DNA of 64,000 nt from Muscardinus avellanarius. Taxonomy: Eukaryota; Chordata; Mammalia; Rodentia; Gliridae. Where the stretch lies: assembly GCA_963383645.1 (NCBI GenBank), contig OY726565.1, forward strand, positions 41,381,944 to 41,445,943, read 5' to 3'. The translations under genes and the position numbers were made by a program. Position 1 is the first letter of the stretch, and each line of letters starts with the position of its first letter. The notes below the pieces were generated by a model, which did not search any database, had not been told where the DNA came from, and worked only from the letters and a program-made list of their open reading frames with translations. Of the stretch, positions 9,559-22,022 are shown one piece after another.

Positions 9559-12500
9559 GACATCAGAAGAGACTGAGTAGGGCACTTCCTTTTATTAAAA
9601 GGAACAATTCACCAAGAAGATATAATGATAGTAATGTTTATTCCCCAAATGTGAGTACAACCACATTTGTAAAACAAACCCTTCAAGACATCAGATTTCA
9701 AATAAACCCAAATACAATAATATTGAGAGACTTCAACACACCTCTTACACCACTGGATCGAACTTCAAGGCAAAAGATGAGTAAAAACTCTTCAGAACTA
9801 ATGAAAACTATAAACCAAATGGACCTAGTAGATATATACAGAATATTTCAACTAGGAACAGCAGAATATACATTCTTCTCAGCTGCCCATGGAACCTTCT
9901 CCAAAACAGATCACATCCTCGGCCACAAGCAAGCACCAGCAAATTCAAAAGATGTAATATAATTCCCTGCATCTTTTCAGATAACAATGGAATGAAAGTA
10001 GAAATCAACAACAGAAGACCAAAATAAACTATTTAAATACATGGAGATTGAATGATACACTATTGAATGAGGAGTGGGTAAGATCAGAAATAAGAGGAGG
10101 AATAAAAATATTCCTGGAATTAAATGAAAATAGAGTCACAACATACCATCATCTATAGGACATTTTGAAGGTAGTGTTAAGAGGAAAGTTGATAGCGTTG
10201 AGTGCTCACATAAAAAGAACAGAGAGTTACCAAGTAAACAAACTAATGACACACCTCAAGGACCTAGAAAAACTACAACAATCTAATCCCAAAGCTAGAA
10301 GAAGGCAGGAAATAATTAAAATCAGAGCTGAAATAAATGAAATAGAGAAGAAAAAAATAATACAAAGGATCAACAAAACAAAAAGCTGGTTCTTTGAAAA
10401 GATTAATAAGATTGACAAACCCTAGCCAACCTAAGCAAAAGAGAGAATCAACTCAAATCAATAAAATCAGAATGAAAAAGGAAACATCATCACAGACAGT
10501 GGAAAAATTCAAAGGATTATTAGAAACTATTTTGAAAATTTATACTCCAATAGACTGGAAAACATGGAAAAAATTGATAGATTTCTAAGCAAATATAACT
10601 TACCCAAATTGAACCAAGAGGACATAGCAAGCATAAACCAACCAATAATAAGCAAAGAAATCAAACCAGCAACAAAAATTCTGCCACCAAAGAAAAGCCC
10701 AGGTCCAGATGGGTTTCCAGCTGAATTCTACAAAACTTCACAACTTGTTCTGGGAAATTAAAAGAGATAGAATTCTTCCAAACTCCATGAGGCCAGTATC
10801 ACATTAATACCAAAACCAAATTAAGATAACTCAAGAAAACTACAGACCAATATAATTGATAAACATAGATGTAAAAATTCTAAACAAAATACTAGCTATA
10901 AGCATTCAACACCATACCAAGAGAATTGTACAAAAGAAATGACCAAGCTGGTTTCATCCCTGTAAAGCAAGGTTATTTCCACATATGCAAATCAATGCAT
11001 GTTATTCACCAATAAATAGAACTGAGAACAAAACAACATGATCATATCAATAGATGCTGAAAAAGCATTTGATAAAATCCAATAGCTATTCATGTTAAAA
11101 AACACTGCAAAAAAAGGAATAGAAGGAATGCATCTCAACATCATTAAGACAATATATAATTAACTTAAAGCCAACATCATATTGAATGGGGAAAAACTGC
11201 AAGAATTTCCCCTAAAATCAGGAACAAGACAAGGATGCCCATTATCATCACTCCTTTTCAACATAGTCCTCAAGACTCTTGCCACAGCAATAAGACAAGA
11301 GAAGGATATCAAAGGAATTCAAATAGGAAAGGACAATTTAATATTATCCTTATTTGTAGATGACATAATTCTTTATCTAGAAGGCCCAAAAAACTGTACC
11401 AAAGACTACTGGAGCTGATTAACCAAGTCAGCAAAGTGGCATGATACAAAATCAACTTAAAAAATCAGTTGCTTTTCTATATACCAACAATGAATCCACA
11501 AAAAAAGAAACAAAGAAAATAATTCCATTCACAATAACCTCAAAACCAATAAAAGACCTAGGAATAAACCTAAATAATTATGTAAATGACCTCTACAATG
11601 AAAAATATAAAATTTTAAAGAAACTGAAGAAGACCTTGGAAGATGGAAAGATCTCCCTGCTCATGGATAGGCAGAATAAATATCATCAAAATGGCCATTC
11701 TGCCAATAGTGATCTACAGATTCAATGCAATTCTTATCAAAATACCAAAGACATTCTTCATAGACGTAGAAAAAATCAGTCATGAATTTCATATGGAGAA
11801 AGAAAAGACCCAGAGTAGCCAAAGCAATTCTCAACAATAAGAACTATGCAGGAGGCATCACAATCCCTGACTTCAAATTATACTACAGAGCAATAGCATT
11901 TAAAACAGCATGGTACTGGCACAATAACAGGCACACAGACCAATGGAACAGAATAAAAGATATGAAAACAAACCCACACACTTATAGTCAATTGATTCTT
12001 GACAAAGGAGCAAAATTTATACACTGGAGAAAAGACAGCCTTTTCAACAAATGGTGCTGGGAGAACTAGCTATCCATTTGTAGAAAGATGGAACTAAACC
12101 TTCACCTATCACCATGCATGAGAATAAATTTGAGATAGATCAAAGACCTAGAATTCAGACCAGAGACTGTGAAGCTATTAGAGGAGGGCATAGGTTCAAC
12201 ACTTCAACATCTAGGTACAGGTAGTAACTTTCTCATCAAGACCTCCAAAGCACAGGAAATTAAAACAAGAATTAACAAGTGGGATGGCATCAAACTGAAA
12301 AGTTTCTGCTCATCAAAGGAAACCAGCAGGAGCCTAAAGAAGAAGCCTACAGAATGGGAGATCTTTACCAGCTACCACTCTGATAGAGGGCTAATATCCA
12401 GAATATACAAAGACCTCAAGAGACTCTACACTAGAAAAACAAATAATCCAGTTAAGAAATGGGCAACTGAATTGAAGAGACCCTTCAAAAAGAAGAGATA

Positions 12501-13060
12501 CAAATGGCCAATAGATACATGAAAAGATGTTCAACATCATCAGCTAACAGGGAGATGCAAATAAAGACTACACTGAGATTCCGTCTAACTCCAATCAGAG
12601 TAGCAAGCATAAAGAAGTCAAATATCAACAAATGTTGATGAGGATGTGTGGAAAGAGGAACTCTTTTACACTGTTGGTGGGAGTGCAAACTAGCTTAGCT
12701 GCCATAGAGATCAGTGTGGAGATTCCTTAAAAAACTTTGAATGGATACACCATGTGCTCCAGCTATACCACTCCTGGGTATCTTTCCAAAGGGGTTGAAA
12801 TCAGAGAACAGTGAACTACAGTAACATATGCACAACCCATGTTCACAGCAGCACAATTTATAATAGCCAAAATATGGAACAAACCTAAGTCTCCATCAAC
12901 AGATGAATGGACTGCAAAATTATGGGAAATACACACAATGGAATTCTACTCAGCTATAAAGAACAAAATCATGCCATTTGCAAGAATATAGGAAGACCTG
13001 GAGAACATTATGTTAAGTGAGATTAGCCAAGCACAAAAAGAGAAGGGATGTATGTTTTTA
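9559..13060 (+). pseudogene. L1-B ORF2 (endonuclease / reverse transcriptase) pseudogene
   Basis: Relic of the L1 endonuclease and reverse transcriptase. It is readable in several consecutive frames of 60-117 codons (9651-9962, 10165-10425, 10564-10761, 11182-11418, 11782-12069, 12169-12522) separated by stops and frameshifts. RT motif FVDDIILY is present near 11350 and the thumb/connection region near 11540-12070. It cannot make a working enzyme. Confidence 0.88.
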
Positions 13061-13376
13061 CTAATATGCTCAAGATAGGGAATATTAGGGATACCAGAGG
13101 GACTACAGATAATGGAGGGGAAACCTCAGCAAAGTCAGAAAGGAAGGATAGGGGAAGAAGAAGGTTGAGGTTAGTTAATGGAAAAGCTACATTTGAATAT
13201 GCATATACATGTGGATATAACATTGTTAACCTGGACACTCAGTATTGGGAGAGAGGGGAAAGGAAAGGCTGTGGGAGGAGGGCCCCAAGTACTGTGTGAA
13301 TATGGCACTGTTCATGCCAATATAACATGATCCACATTATAATGTGAGACTATAGTGCACCAATAAAAAGAATATT
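9559..13376 (+). mobile_element. L1-B: ORF2 relic and 3' end
   Basis: A 3.8 kb sense L1 beginning within the endonuclease domain and running to a proper 3' end (gtgcaccaataaaaag, about 13355-13376). Visible parts are the endonuclease C-terminal portion (about 9650-9960), the KSPGPDGFPAEFY reverse-transcriptase block (about 10690-10735), the [10 protein letters not shown] block (about 11215-11250), the FVDD catalytic motif (about 11350), and the zinc-knuckle/3' region to about 13060, then a G-rich 3' UTR. Confidence 0.9.
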
Positions 13377-13950
13377 ATAGTAATATATGTATATCCATGT
13401 TTATAGCAGCACAATTCATAATAGCCAAACTATGGAACCAACCTAGGTGTCCATCAACAGATGATTGGATTACAAAATTATGGAATACACACACAATGGA
13501 ATTCTACTCAGCAATAAAGAAGAACAAAATTATGTCATTTGCAGAAAAATGGATGGAACTGGAGAACACTATGTTATGTAGGATTATTCTGTCACAGAAA
13601 ATGAATGGTAATATGTTTTCTTTCATATAGGCAAGCAAGGGAGTAATTGATTGCCAGAATGGCTTCAGATAATGGAGGTTAAAATCTACTGGACGAAGGA
13701 GGTGGTCTAGGGGACGGGGTGGGGGGGGAGCGATTTTCAATGAAGGAATGAGCTCCATGGACATTATGTACATATGTGAGATACCAATGTGAACCTTAAT
13801 TCCCTGTGTAAGAGAGGGGAAGAATTTGAATGGGGAGGAAATTTGGGAAGGATCACCAAGTGATGTGTGTGTGCATGTCATTATCATTATGAACTGAATC
13901 ATGATATGAGAATATAATGCACCAATATAAGTATAAAAATAAATACTTGG
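13377..13950 (+). mobile_element. L1-C: 5'-truncated L1 3' end
   Basis: Directly follows the tail of L1-B and restarts at the ORF2 C-terminal block (atagcagcacaattcataatagcc), repeating what is at about 12840-13376. It then runs through the 3' UTR with a ggggtgggggggg tract, tgatgtgtgtgtgcatgtc and the terminal atgcaccaatataag. A minus-strand open frame of 200 codons over 13504-14106 is an accidental shadow of L1 and SINE sequence. Confidence 0.85.
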
Positions 13951-14162
13951 GTTTTTTTGCGGATCTGAGGATGAAACCCAGGGGTATTCTACCTCTGAGC
14001 TGTACCTCCTGCCCTCTTTTTTAGTCTTTATTTCGAAACAGGGTCTCACTAAATTGCAGAAGGTCTCACTAAGTAGCTGAAGCTCTCTGCGAACCACGAT
14101 CCTCAAGTCTCAGCCTCCCTAATGCTGGACTTACAAGCATACACCACCACATCCAGATTAAA
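13951..14162 (-). mobile_element. B1-dID SINE
   Basis: Antisense SINE adjoining the L1-C tail. The ID-like half (ctacctctgagctgtacc) is followed by the B1-like half ending acaccaccacatccag. Confidence 0.8.
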
Positions 14163-14189
14163 AAATAAATAAATAAAATAAAATATCCA

Positions 14190-14461
14190 GTCAGGCACGG
14201 TGATGTATGCCTGGAATCCTAGTACTTGGGAAGCTAAGAAAGGAATATCACAGGTTCAAGACCAGTGTCAGCAACTTAGCAAGGCCCTGAGCAACTCTGT
14301 GAGACCATGTTTCAAAATATAAATAAGTAAATAAAGAATAGATTGATAGATAAATTAGAAAGAAAGAAAGAAAAAAGAAAGAAAGAGAGGAAGAGAGAAA
14401 GCAAGCAAGCTAGGTATGTAGCTTAGAGTTAGAACACCCCCAGTTTATTTCCAAGTACCAC

Positions 14462-14502
<41 letters not shown>
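14190..14502 (+). mobile_element. B1-dID SINE with expanded linker and (CA)n tail
   Basis: Sense SINE (gtcaggcacggtgatgtatgcc...). The A-rich linker has grown into a (GAAA)/(GATA)-like run at about 14335-14405. The ID half follows, and the tail is a (CA)n repeat at 14463-14502. Confidence 0.75.
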
Positions 14503-14503
<1 letters not shown>

Positions 14504-15754
14504 AGTCTGCTACTGAAAACTACACAATAGAGGGACAATCTGTGCTACATATGGTTAATGGACCCCACCTCTTATCTCAAAATTCCCCTTCTGGCATTCT
14601 TGCTACTACCTCACTCTCCGCAAAAAAATTGACCACTGTTAATAACCAACAGCACAAAAGGAAAAAAACTGGAACATTCACCGAGTCTTTATTAAAGATT
14701 CTGAAATAACAAGGAAAGAAGCATAGACTGTCACACAGAACTACATATATAAGCTTATGGGGACTCTCAGGCACTGTGCATCCTCATGTAGCACTTCAAG
14801 AGAGGAAAAGGGGACCTGTTCCCAACATTTGACTCCTTCAATGTTTTCCTACCCCAGCTTTTTCCTCCACACTCCTTGGAGATACAATCATTTCTCTTGG
14901 AAATTTTCATCACTATTCTGTCCAAGACAAACACAGATCAATATTTTTAAATTAAAAAATCAAGTCAAAATTCAATGAGTTACTTGAGTGTAGACTGTAT
15001 CGATAGTTGCCATTTTTGCTGTGATATGATCCTAGGAAAGTCACTACTAAACAAACTTAAAAAGTAAGCTGGAATCCCAGAAACAAGATAATAACTGCAT
15101 TTGGTGTCTGTCAAAGGATCCACATAAATCATCATACATGAGTATCTGTAATTAAGGGATACTGCTGATGCAAGTAATTGCTTCACCCATTTTCCTTCTG
15201 CATTACATGATTGAGCCTCTCAAGCTGACCTTTCCTTTCCTAATATTTTTTCCCCTTGGTTTTATTTTATCAGAATAATGTAGTATCAAATAAACATGGC
15301 TGAGGTGATAGTTACAGCAGAGGCTACCTGGGTCAAGCAGGTAAACAAACATCTTACTCTTTATATTTACATCCTCAAAATGATATTTATGCATGAAAGA
15401 CCATTTGTTTAATGCCTTCAGATTAGGGTTAGGATGAAATTCCGTTTAGAGCAAAGGTCATAAATTCTAAGGCATAAATAAAAGCCACATTTATCAAAGT
15501 TGGCTGTATTACACTGGATACATTTGGAGTATACAAGCCTGTGTACTAATCTGTGGTATTTATGTGTACAGAATATAATAGAGAACAGTATATAATAATG
15601 CATGTGCAAGATATAGTTTATAACATTTTAAACTATACCATATCAATTATTTTCTTCCTTTTCTGCCAACCTGATTTGGTTGGGATTAGCATTGTTAATG
15701 TCCAAACTGTATAATAAATTCAAGTGATTGAATAGCAAAAACCAATTAGTCCTA
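14503..15754. other. Unassigned intergenic DNA
   Basis: About 1.25 kb of AT-rich sequence. Only short open frames (under 75 codons) on either strand, with no repeat family, splice-bounded exon or RNA gene that I can recognise. Confidence 0.6.
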
Positions 15755-16050
15755 TTTTAAAAGAAGCAGAAGATCTGAAAAGACATTTCTCAAAAGAAAA
15801 CATACAAAAGCCAATAGCTATATGAAAAATGTTCACTATCACTAATCATCAGGGAAATGTAAATCAACACTGCAATGATATATTACCCTATGCTTGTTAG
15901 AAGGGCTATTATCAAAAAGACAAAAGATAAAAGTAGGTAGGCACGTGGACAACAGGGAAGCTGAAAAAATGTTTGTGAGCATATAAATTAGTATAGCCAT
16001 TAAGGAAAAAGCATGGAGCATTCCCTAGTATTTACTAATGGAATTCCAGC
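15755..16050 (+). mobile_element. Ancient L1 ORF2 fragment
   Basis: Sense-strand remnant of the L1 ORF2 C-terminal region: catttctcaaaagaaaacat, ccaatagctatatgaaaaatg, tcatcagggaaatgtaaatc and attagtatagccatta in L1 order. Strongly diverged and non-coding. Confidence 0.75.
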
Positions 16051-16259
16051 ACTTTACCTTAAAATTATAGGCCACTTGAATTTCTTGTTTTAAAAAATTT
16101 TTCAAATAATAAAAAGAAAAAAATCATTCTCTCCATATATAGTTTCATAAAAACAGATTTTGTTTTTTGACCACAAAATGAACTTATAAATGTTATCAGT
16201 AGCAAACAAATCACCTAGACTTTAAAGATAATTGTTATGCTTTATAAAATTCACCTCTA

Positions 16260-16439
16260 GCCAGATGCTAAGGTAGCATAAGTACTGTAATCTCAGTACT
16301 TGGGAGGCTAGAGGATTGCAGGTTTAAAGTCAGTGTATAGTAACTCGGTGAGACTCTGTTTCAAAATAAAATAGGCCTAGAAGTATAATTCAGAGGTTAA
16401 GAGCATCCCCAGATTCAGTAAACAGTACCCCCAAAAAAA
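16260..16439 (+). mobile_element. B1-dID SINE
   Basis: Sense SINE, diverged, flanked by tcacctcta at 16251-16259 and 16440-16448. The ID-like half is at about 16378-16430. Confidence 0.8.
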
Positions 16440-16825
16440 TCACCTCTAACAGTCTAACATTTTAAAACTCTATAATTGCAATTATCTTTCTAAAAACTGT
16501 GTTTCTAGTTAATATTTACACAAACCCTTCCCTATTTGCTTAGGTCTTTCCCAATTTTAGCACCAAAAGTTTCATATCTCATGAAAACCCTCAGTTCTAT
16601 GTAAACCGAGATGATTAGTCACCCTAACTGATACTCTGTATTCTAGAAAGTATAAATGCATGTGAATTTTCTTGGGACTGTCAAAAAAAGGTTATTGGTG
16701 GTTAGGTCTTTTCTCAGCTCATATTAAACCTATAACTGCAATATTCTTTGCCTAAAGAAATTAAGGATAAGTGTCTTAATATCAACACAAACAATTCTAA
16801 ACTATACACTTTCATAATAATTTTA

Positions 16826-17046
16826 TTTATTTATTTATTTTTGTGTGTGGTGCTAGGAGTGGAACCTAGGGGCTTTCTACCTCCTGGCTATCCTCCCAGA
16901 CCTATTTTATATTTTATTTGGAAACAGGGTCTCACTAAGTTGCTGAGAGCCTCACTAAGTAGCTGAGGCTGGCTTCGAAACTGCGTGATCCTCCTGTCTC
17001 AGCCTCCCAAGCGCAGGGATTACAAGCGTACGTCACTACGCCCGGC
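16826..17046 (-). mobile_element. B1-dID SINE
   Basis: Antisense SINE flanked by the perfect 15 bp duplication ttcataataatttta (16811-16825 and 17047-17061). The head is a (TTTA)n run. CpG sites survive (cgtacgtcactacgcccgg), so it is relatively young. Confidence 0.88.
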
Positions 17047-17080
17047 TTCATAATAATTTTAAATGAATCAAATTTCTTGG

Positions 17081-17301
17081 CTGGGTATGAGAGAGCACAC
17101 CTGTAATCCCAGCATTTGGGAGGCTGAAACAAGAGGATCCCAAGTTTGAGGTCAGCCTCAGCAACCTAGCAAGGCTCTCAGAACTTAGCAAGACCCTGTT
17201 TTCAAATAAAAAATAAAGATATGTCTGGGCATATATAGATTGGAGGTAGAGTGCATTGGGTTAAATCTCTAGAAAAACAAAAAATTAAAATTAAAAAATA
17301 T
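17081..17301 (+). mobile_element. B1-dID SINE
   Basis: Sense SINE 20 bp after the previous one and in the opposite direction, giving an inverted SINE pair (16826-17301) that could fold in RNA. The ID-like half is at about 17222-17275, followed by an A-rich tail. Confidence 0.8.
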
Positions 17302-18172
17302 CTTGTTTCATGTAGCAACAGAGTAGAAAAGATGTCAGGGTGTGGTGAGTTAGGACAAAAATCATGGGAATTAAACATTATCATCTCATAGGAAATTCTA
17401 AGTAAATTAAACATGTTAATAGTTTTCTACTTTCTAGTAACCTGATAATGTTTTCCAAGCCTTAGATTATAGTAATTCTCGAAGGTACTTAAAAGTTAAG
17501 AATAAACCAATAATAACCTACATACTCTACACCTCAAATCATCAATTATTAACAGTTTGTTCCATTTGTTTTACTATCAGACAGATACATAGATATATAC
17601 AATAGATTGGTAGGAGGCTTTATAGTATTTAAACTTTTACTGGAACATCTGAATATATGTTCTAAGTATTGTGACTTTATTTTACTATGTATCTACTAAG
17701 AACAATAATTCTACTTTGGTATGCATCTCCTAAGAATATAAATATTCTCTATCCAACCACTATGTCATTATTTTACCTATGAAAATTAATGAGGTATGCT
17801 TGTTATACAACTAGTTTATATTGGCATCTCCAACTAATTTATATATACAACTAGTTTATATCAGTATTTCCAATTCAAGTCCAATATCCTAGGATCTTCC
17901 TTCCTTAAAATTCTCATTCCATATTTAGAATTCGCTTCTCCTACAGTAAAAATCCTTGTTTCTCACAAAACTCTACACATTTACTTATATGCTCTGATCT
18001 ATTATCTAAACAAAACACTTTGAGGACTATAAGACCGTATCCCTAACAACAAGTCTAATAAGAAGAATGCAAAAGTGCCTTTCATTTTTGTCCTTGGAAC
18101 ATATTTCTCTAAATATATATGAAAAAAATTGTGTTCAAAAGTTACATAAATTCCTTTTTATGTGTAGTTTTG
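17302..18172. other. Unassigned intergenic DNA
   Basis: AT-rich, with a local duplicated phrase (caactagtttatat near 17808 and 17849). No gene or repeat family recognised. Confidence 0.55.
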
Positions 18173-18182
18173 ATATCAACTT

Positions 18183-18196
18183 ATTTGTTTGTTTGT

Positions 18197-18231
<35 letters not shown>

Positions 18232-18419
18232 CTTATTGGTGGTACTGGGGTTCCTGGAAGCCCTTCTACCTCCGGGCTACACTCCCAGACCTATTTTATA
18301 TTTTTTTATTTGGAAACAGGGTCTCTTAGCCAGTGCGGCTGGCTTCGAACCTGAGAGATCCTCCTGTCTCCGCCTCCCAAGCGCGGGGATTACAAGCGTG
18401 CGCCACCACACCCAGCTTA
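18183..18419 (-). mobile_element. B1-dID SINE, young-type
   Basis: Antisense SINE flanked by atatcaactt (18173-18182 and 18420-18429). Its A-tail appears as (TTTA)n at 18184-18236. It has ggttcctggaagcccttctacctccggg in the ID half and the short ttagccagtgcggctggcttcg form of the linker, features shared with 6429, 30340, 26262, 51057 and 59356. Confidence 0.88.
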
Positions 18420-18582
18420 ATATCAACTTTAAATAAATTAAAGGTTGTTTGTATTTGGATTCAGTTTTAGTGTTTGCTTTTATTTCGTGTTTTATGTGCT
18501 TATTTTTAAATGTATATAGTATTATAAAAGTCAAAACTATTTTAAAAGTATACTCAGAGAAACTTAGTTTCTAACCCTAATT

Positions 18583-18854
18583 CTTTGTATGTGGGGAGGG
18601 AGCAGGTATTGGGATTTGAACCTAGGAGTATTCTATCTCCAAGCTGCACCCCCAGATCTTTCTTTCTTTTCTTTCTTTCTTTCTTTCTTTCTTTCTTTCC
18701 TTCCTTTCTTTCTTTTTCTTTTTGAAACAGTCTCTCATTACATTACTGAGGATCCCACTAATATGCTGAAGCTGGTCTTACACCTGCCATCTTCCTGTCT
18801 CAACCTCTTAAGTATTGGGATTACAGGTGTGTGTGTCACCATGCCTGGCTCCTG
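18583..18854 (-). mobile_element. Old B1-dID SINE with (TTTC)n expansion
   Basis: Antisense SINE. The linker has expanded into a (TTTC)n tract at about 18659-18722. The B1-like half continues to ccatgcctggct. Confidence 0.75.
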
Positions 18855-18951
18855 CCCGCACTATTTATTCCCTCAGTATTTCTTCCTTGCTGCTTTCAGT
18901 GGTTTCCAGTTTATCATTTCTGCATATCTTTTTTGAAAATCTAAGTAAACT

Positions 18952-18974
18952 TTGTGTGTGTGTGTGTGTGTGTT
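18952..18974. repeat. (GT)n microsatellite
   Basis: Pure GT repeat of about 11 units. Confidence 0.9.
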
Positions 18975-19164
18975 TCTCTTCTTTATTATCTAGAAGACAG
19001 TACTCTATACACCCTCTGCAAGTTTGTCCTCCCAGCCCTCATGGAGACAAGGCAAAATGTTGGAAGCAGGGGCTTGGCTGCTAAGGAAGAGTCCCTGGAG
19101 TGTGCCTTGGGGATTACATCAGGTTCTCTCCTTCCCCTGTTCTTTCTCTGCTTTTAGCTTCTGT

Positions 19165-19345
19165 AATGTGAAGAGCAGAGCCCCATGAGCTCTCCCTGCT
19201 TCCCATCACCATGCCCTGTAGCTCAATAAAACGGGCCAGACATGGACTGAACCCTGAAATCTCCAAAAGCGCAAACAAATAAATCTTTCTTCCTTAAAGT
19301 TGTTTGGTCAGACATTTTGGATTAAAGTAGTGAGACTGTTGAGTT
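19165..19345 (+). mobile_element. Possible MaLR-type LTR 3' part
   Basis: Contains actgaaccctgaaatctcc, an aaataaatctttcttcctt polyadenylation region and gttgtttggtcagacatttt, the usual order of the end of rodent MaLR LTRs. The 5' part is not clear, so the family is uncertain. Confidence 0.4.
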
Positions 19346-19369
19346 ACCGAGATACCCTCATTAATGCTT

Positions 19370-19565
19370 TTTCTTTACTTGACAATGTATCTTGAAATCA
19401 TTCTAAATAGCTTCATAAAGATCTCCCTCATCATATTACGGTGGCAAATTGCTACATTTTTGGCTATTCAACTAATCTACAAAAGTTATTAGGTTATCTT
19501 CAATATTTTATTATAAATAATTTTTCATGAATAGTTTTGTGTACTTTGTTTTATATTCATAAGTT
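19370..19565 (-). mobile_element. Ancient L1 3' fragment
   Basis: On the plus strand it reads cttgaaatcattctaaatag ... ttcataaagatctccctcat ... ggctattcaactaat ... ataatttttcatgaatagtt, the reversed order of an old L1 ORF2 end/3' UTR. Highly diverged. Confidence 0.55.
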
Positions 19566-20761
19566 TTATCTTTAGCAGCTAATATTTTAAATGGTGTAAG
19601 AGATGCTTCAATTCAAGAAAATGTTGACAATATTGTCATAGTTGCCTATTGAATATCCAATTTCTTCTACCTATTAGCAGAATCCTGATTTAACCACAAA
19701 CTCTAAGATGCCAGCTGGAAAACCATATTCCCTACCCAGCCTTAAGGAGACTCCATGTAACAGGGATGCTTTTGCCTGTCTGTCCTCTGGATTCTTTCTT
19801 TCTAAAATTTGAACTCAACTCCAGCTATTATTTTGGACCATGAGACAATCTCATTGTTAGAATCCAAGAAGAGAAGATGGCATAATAGATAAACAGGTCC
19901 CAACTTGTCTATCTCTAGACTTCTTTCACATAATAGAGAATACTTTATATTGCTTGTACTATTTGTTTGGATTTTTCTTATTAACAGACAAATAAAATTT
20001 TAGCTGGTACAGAAAATGGTAGAGAATAGAATATTACCAGAAACTTAAACTAAAGTGTGTTATAGATAAATGAACACAAGCTGAAAAGCTACTGACCTTT
20101 ACACAGAAAATCAAAGTAGAGGTCAAATTCTTGCCTCTGTACTTTGGATAAATGTCCATGTGCCAATAGAGATTCCAGGATTAGGAAACATAGATAGAAT
20201 ATTCATAATGATCCATGTGTTGGCCCTTTGTCACTTGTAGCAAAAACTTCAAGGAAGAAATAAATTTAAGCCAGTGATATCAAGTCCACAAATGGAAATT
20301 AAAGGGAACACGACTTCTAAAATGTTCTTTGCCTGAGGTCTGCAAAGAAGTTGAATAAGAAGCCCTATTTTGAATCCCCCAAACTATTAATGACAAGCAC
20401 TACTTACTTTCAACCAAAGCAGTATTAAGAGGCAGCATTAAGTATTAACCTATAAAACTGCAGGCTTAAAGATTTAAAGAAGGTAAACTTACCAGCAATG
20501 ACCAGTTTGAAAACATGACTTCCTACTGGAATAATTATTTAAAATGTCCTCAAAATGTCAGCAATTAAGTTGAGAAAAATCATCAAACAGCATGTCCAAA
20601 GCATAACTAAAATCCTGAGACTCCTCAGGTTTTAGAATTATTTACCTATGGGAGCCCCAGGGTAGTGTCAGCTTTTCTGAAATGTATATAATGCCACTGC
20701 AGCAGCCCAGTACTATGGTCTTGAAAATATTCCTGTCTCCTTGACTTCTGTCTTGCAAAGT
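19566..20761. other. Mostly unassigned intergenic DNA
   Basis: The stretch 19740-19995 (ttggaccatgagacaatctc ... gaagatggcataatagat) looks like an old interspersed repeat whose family I cannot name. The rest shows no gene or repeat signature. Confidence 0.45.
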
Positions 20762-20815
20762 ATATTAGTCAGCTTTCTATGACTGAAACAAGATATTTTT
20801 AAAGTAACTCAAAAG

Positions 20816-21044
20816 AGCTGGACTTGGTGGTACACACCTATAGCCCCAGTATTAGGAGGCTGAGACGAGATGTTCAGGGCCAATCTCAGCAACTTAGTAA
20901 GATTCTGTTTCAAAATAAAATAGTTCTGGGGGTATAGCTCTGGAGGTAGTAAGCCCCTGGTTTTAATTCCCAGTACCATATAATAATGATAATGACGACG
21001 ACGACGATAACGACGACGACGATGATGACGATGATGATGATGAT
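20816..21044 (+). mobile_element. B1-dID SINE with (GAC/GAT)n tail
   Basis: Sense SINE flanked by aactcaaaag (20806-20815) and aacttaaaag (21045-21054). Its tail has become a GAC/GAT trinucleotide repeat (about 20985-21043). Confidence 0.8.
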
Positions 21045-21210
21045 AACTTAAAAGGAAAGATTTTGGCTCATGTTTCAGAGAGTTGAGTGCACAGTCATTT
21101 ATTTTGCAGTTTCTGGGGCTTATAGTGAGGCAGAACATCATGGCAAAAGTACATGGTGGAACAAATCTGTTCATCTCATGGTAGCCAGGAAGCTTAGCGA
21201 GTGAGCGAGC

Positions 21211-21211
<1 letters not shown>

Positions 21212-21270
<59 letters not shown>

Positions 21271-21274
21271 AGAG
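21212..21274. repeat. (GA)n microsatellite
   Basis: About 30 GA units with one interruption, inside the antisense MaLR LTR. Confidence 0.9.
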
Positions 21275-21869
21275 CATGTAAGCACCGATCCATGGCCCCA
21301 GTATACCGTCCAAGAGCCCCCCTCCCCATGACCTACTTCCTCCAATCAGGCCTCACTTCATGAAGTTCCTTTCATTTCCCCTTAGTGCCACCAGCTGAGT
21401 ACCAACTTTCCAACATTTGAGCCTTTGAAGGACATTCCAGATCCAAACCATAAAACTGCAAAAGCCAGTTTCTCATGAGCTCCAAGTGTCTCCCCAAAAT
21501 CAGGTCTAGAGAAATTCTGTGAGGGAGAAATCTGTTAATGTCTTTCTTCCTCCTAAGATCTAGGTGCTATTGGCCAGACTAACAACAAGTTCATTCAATC
21601 AAAACATTCAACAAGGAGTTGCTGACCAACATGGCATTACCTCATAATCCTTGTACCTTTTGAGCCAAAAGACTGAAAAGTTGGTCTTTGACTTTTTTCA
21701 GGGGAAGAAAAATTCTGCAGAAGATGATATCTATGTTCAATGTAAGTGTGATTTGCCTTTTTTTTTTAGTAAATCTCCTAAGTTAAATAACCACATTGCT
21801 AAATTTTCTTAAAGACCAGATATCCCTTATAGACCTCATGAAGAATGTGAATCTTGAAGAATGTGTAGA

Positions 21870-22022
21870 ATTAAATTCAAGGACAACCTCAGCTACTTAG
21901 TGGAGGCCCTTTGCAACTCAGTGAGACCCTGTTTCAAAATAAAGAATAAAATATAGGGTTGGGGGTGTAGCTCGGAGGTAGAATGCCCCTAGGTTTCATC
22001 CCCAGTACTACACACACACAAA
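21870..22022 (+). mobile_element. 5'-truncated B1-dID SINE
   Basis: Begins inside the B1 half (caaggacaacctcagctac) and continues through the linker to a well-preserved ID half (ggttgggggtgtagctcggagg) and a (CA)n tail. Confidence 0.75.

Larger units (their letters stand above)
20762..21450 (-). mobile_element. MaLR-type LTR, antisense, split by a SINE
   Basis: Plus strand reads tattagtcagctttctatgac at one end and gacattccagatccaaacca at the other, with tggctcatgtttcagag, aggcagaacatcatggc and gacctacttcctccaatcag between. This is the reverse of the rodent/placental MaLR LTR plan. A SINE (20816-21044) lies near the 3' end, and a (GA)n run (about 21212-21274) has expanded within it. Confidence 0.65.

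Noticed and set aside
13504..14106. 200-codon minus-strand frame
   Set aside because: Antisense shadow of L1-C 3' UTR and a SINE.
20809..21345. 178-codon minus-strand frame with Ser/Leu and His/Arg runs
   Set aside because: Made of (GA)n and GAC/GAT microsatellites within a SINE and an LTR.
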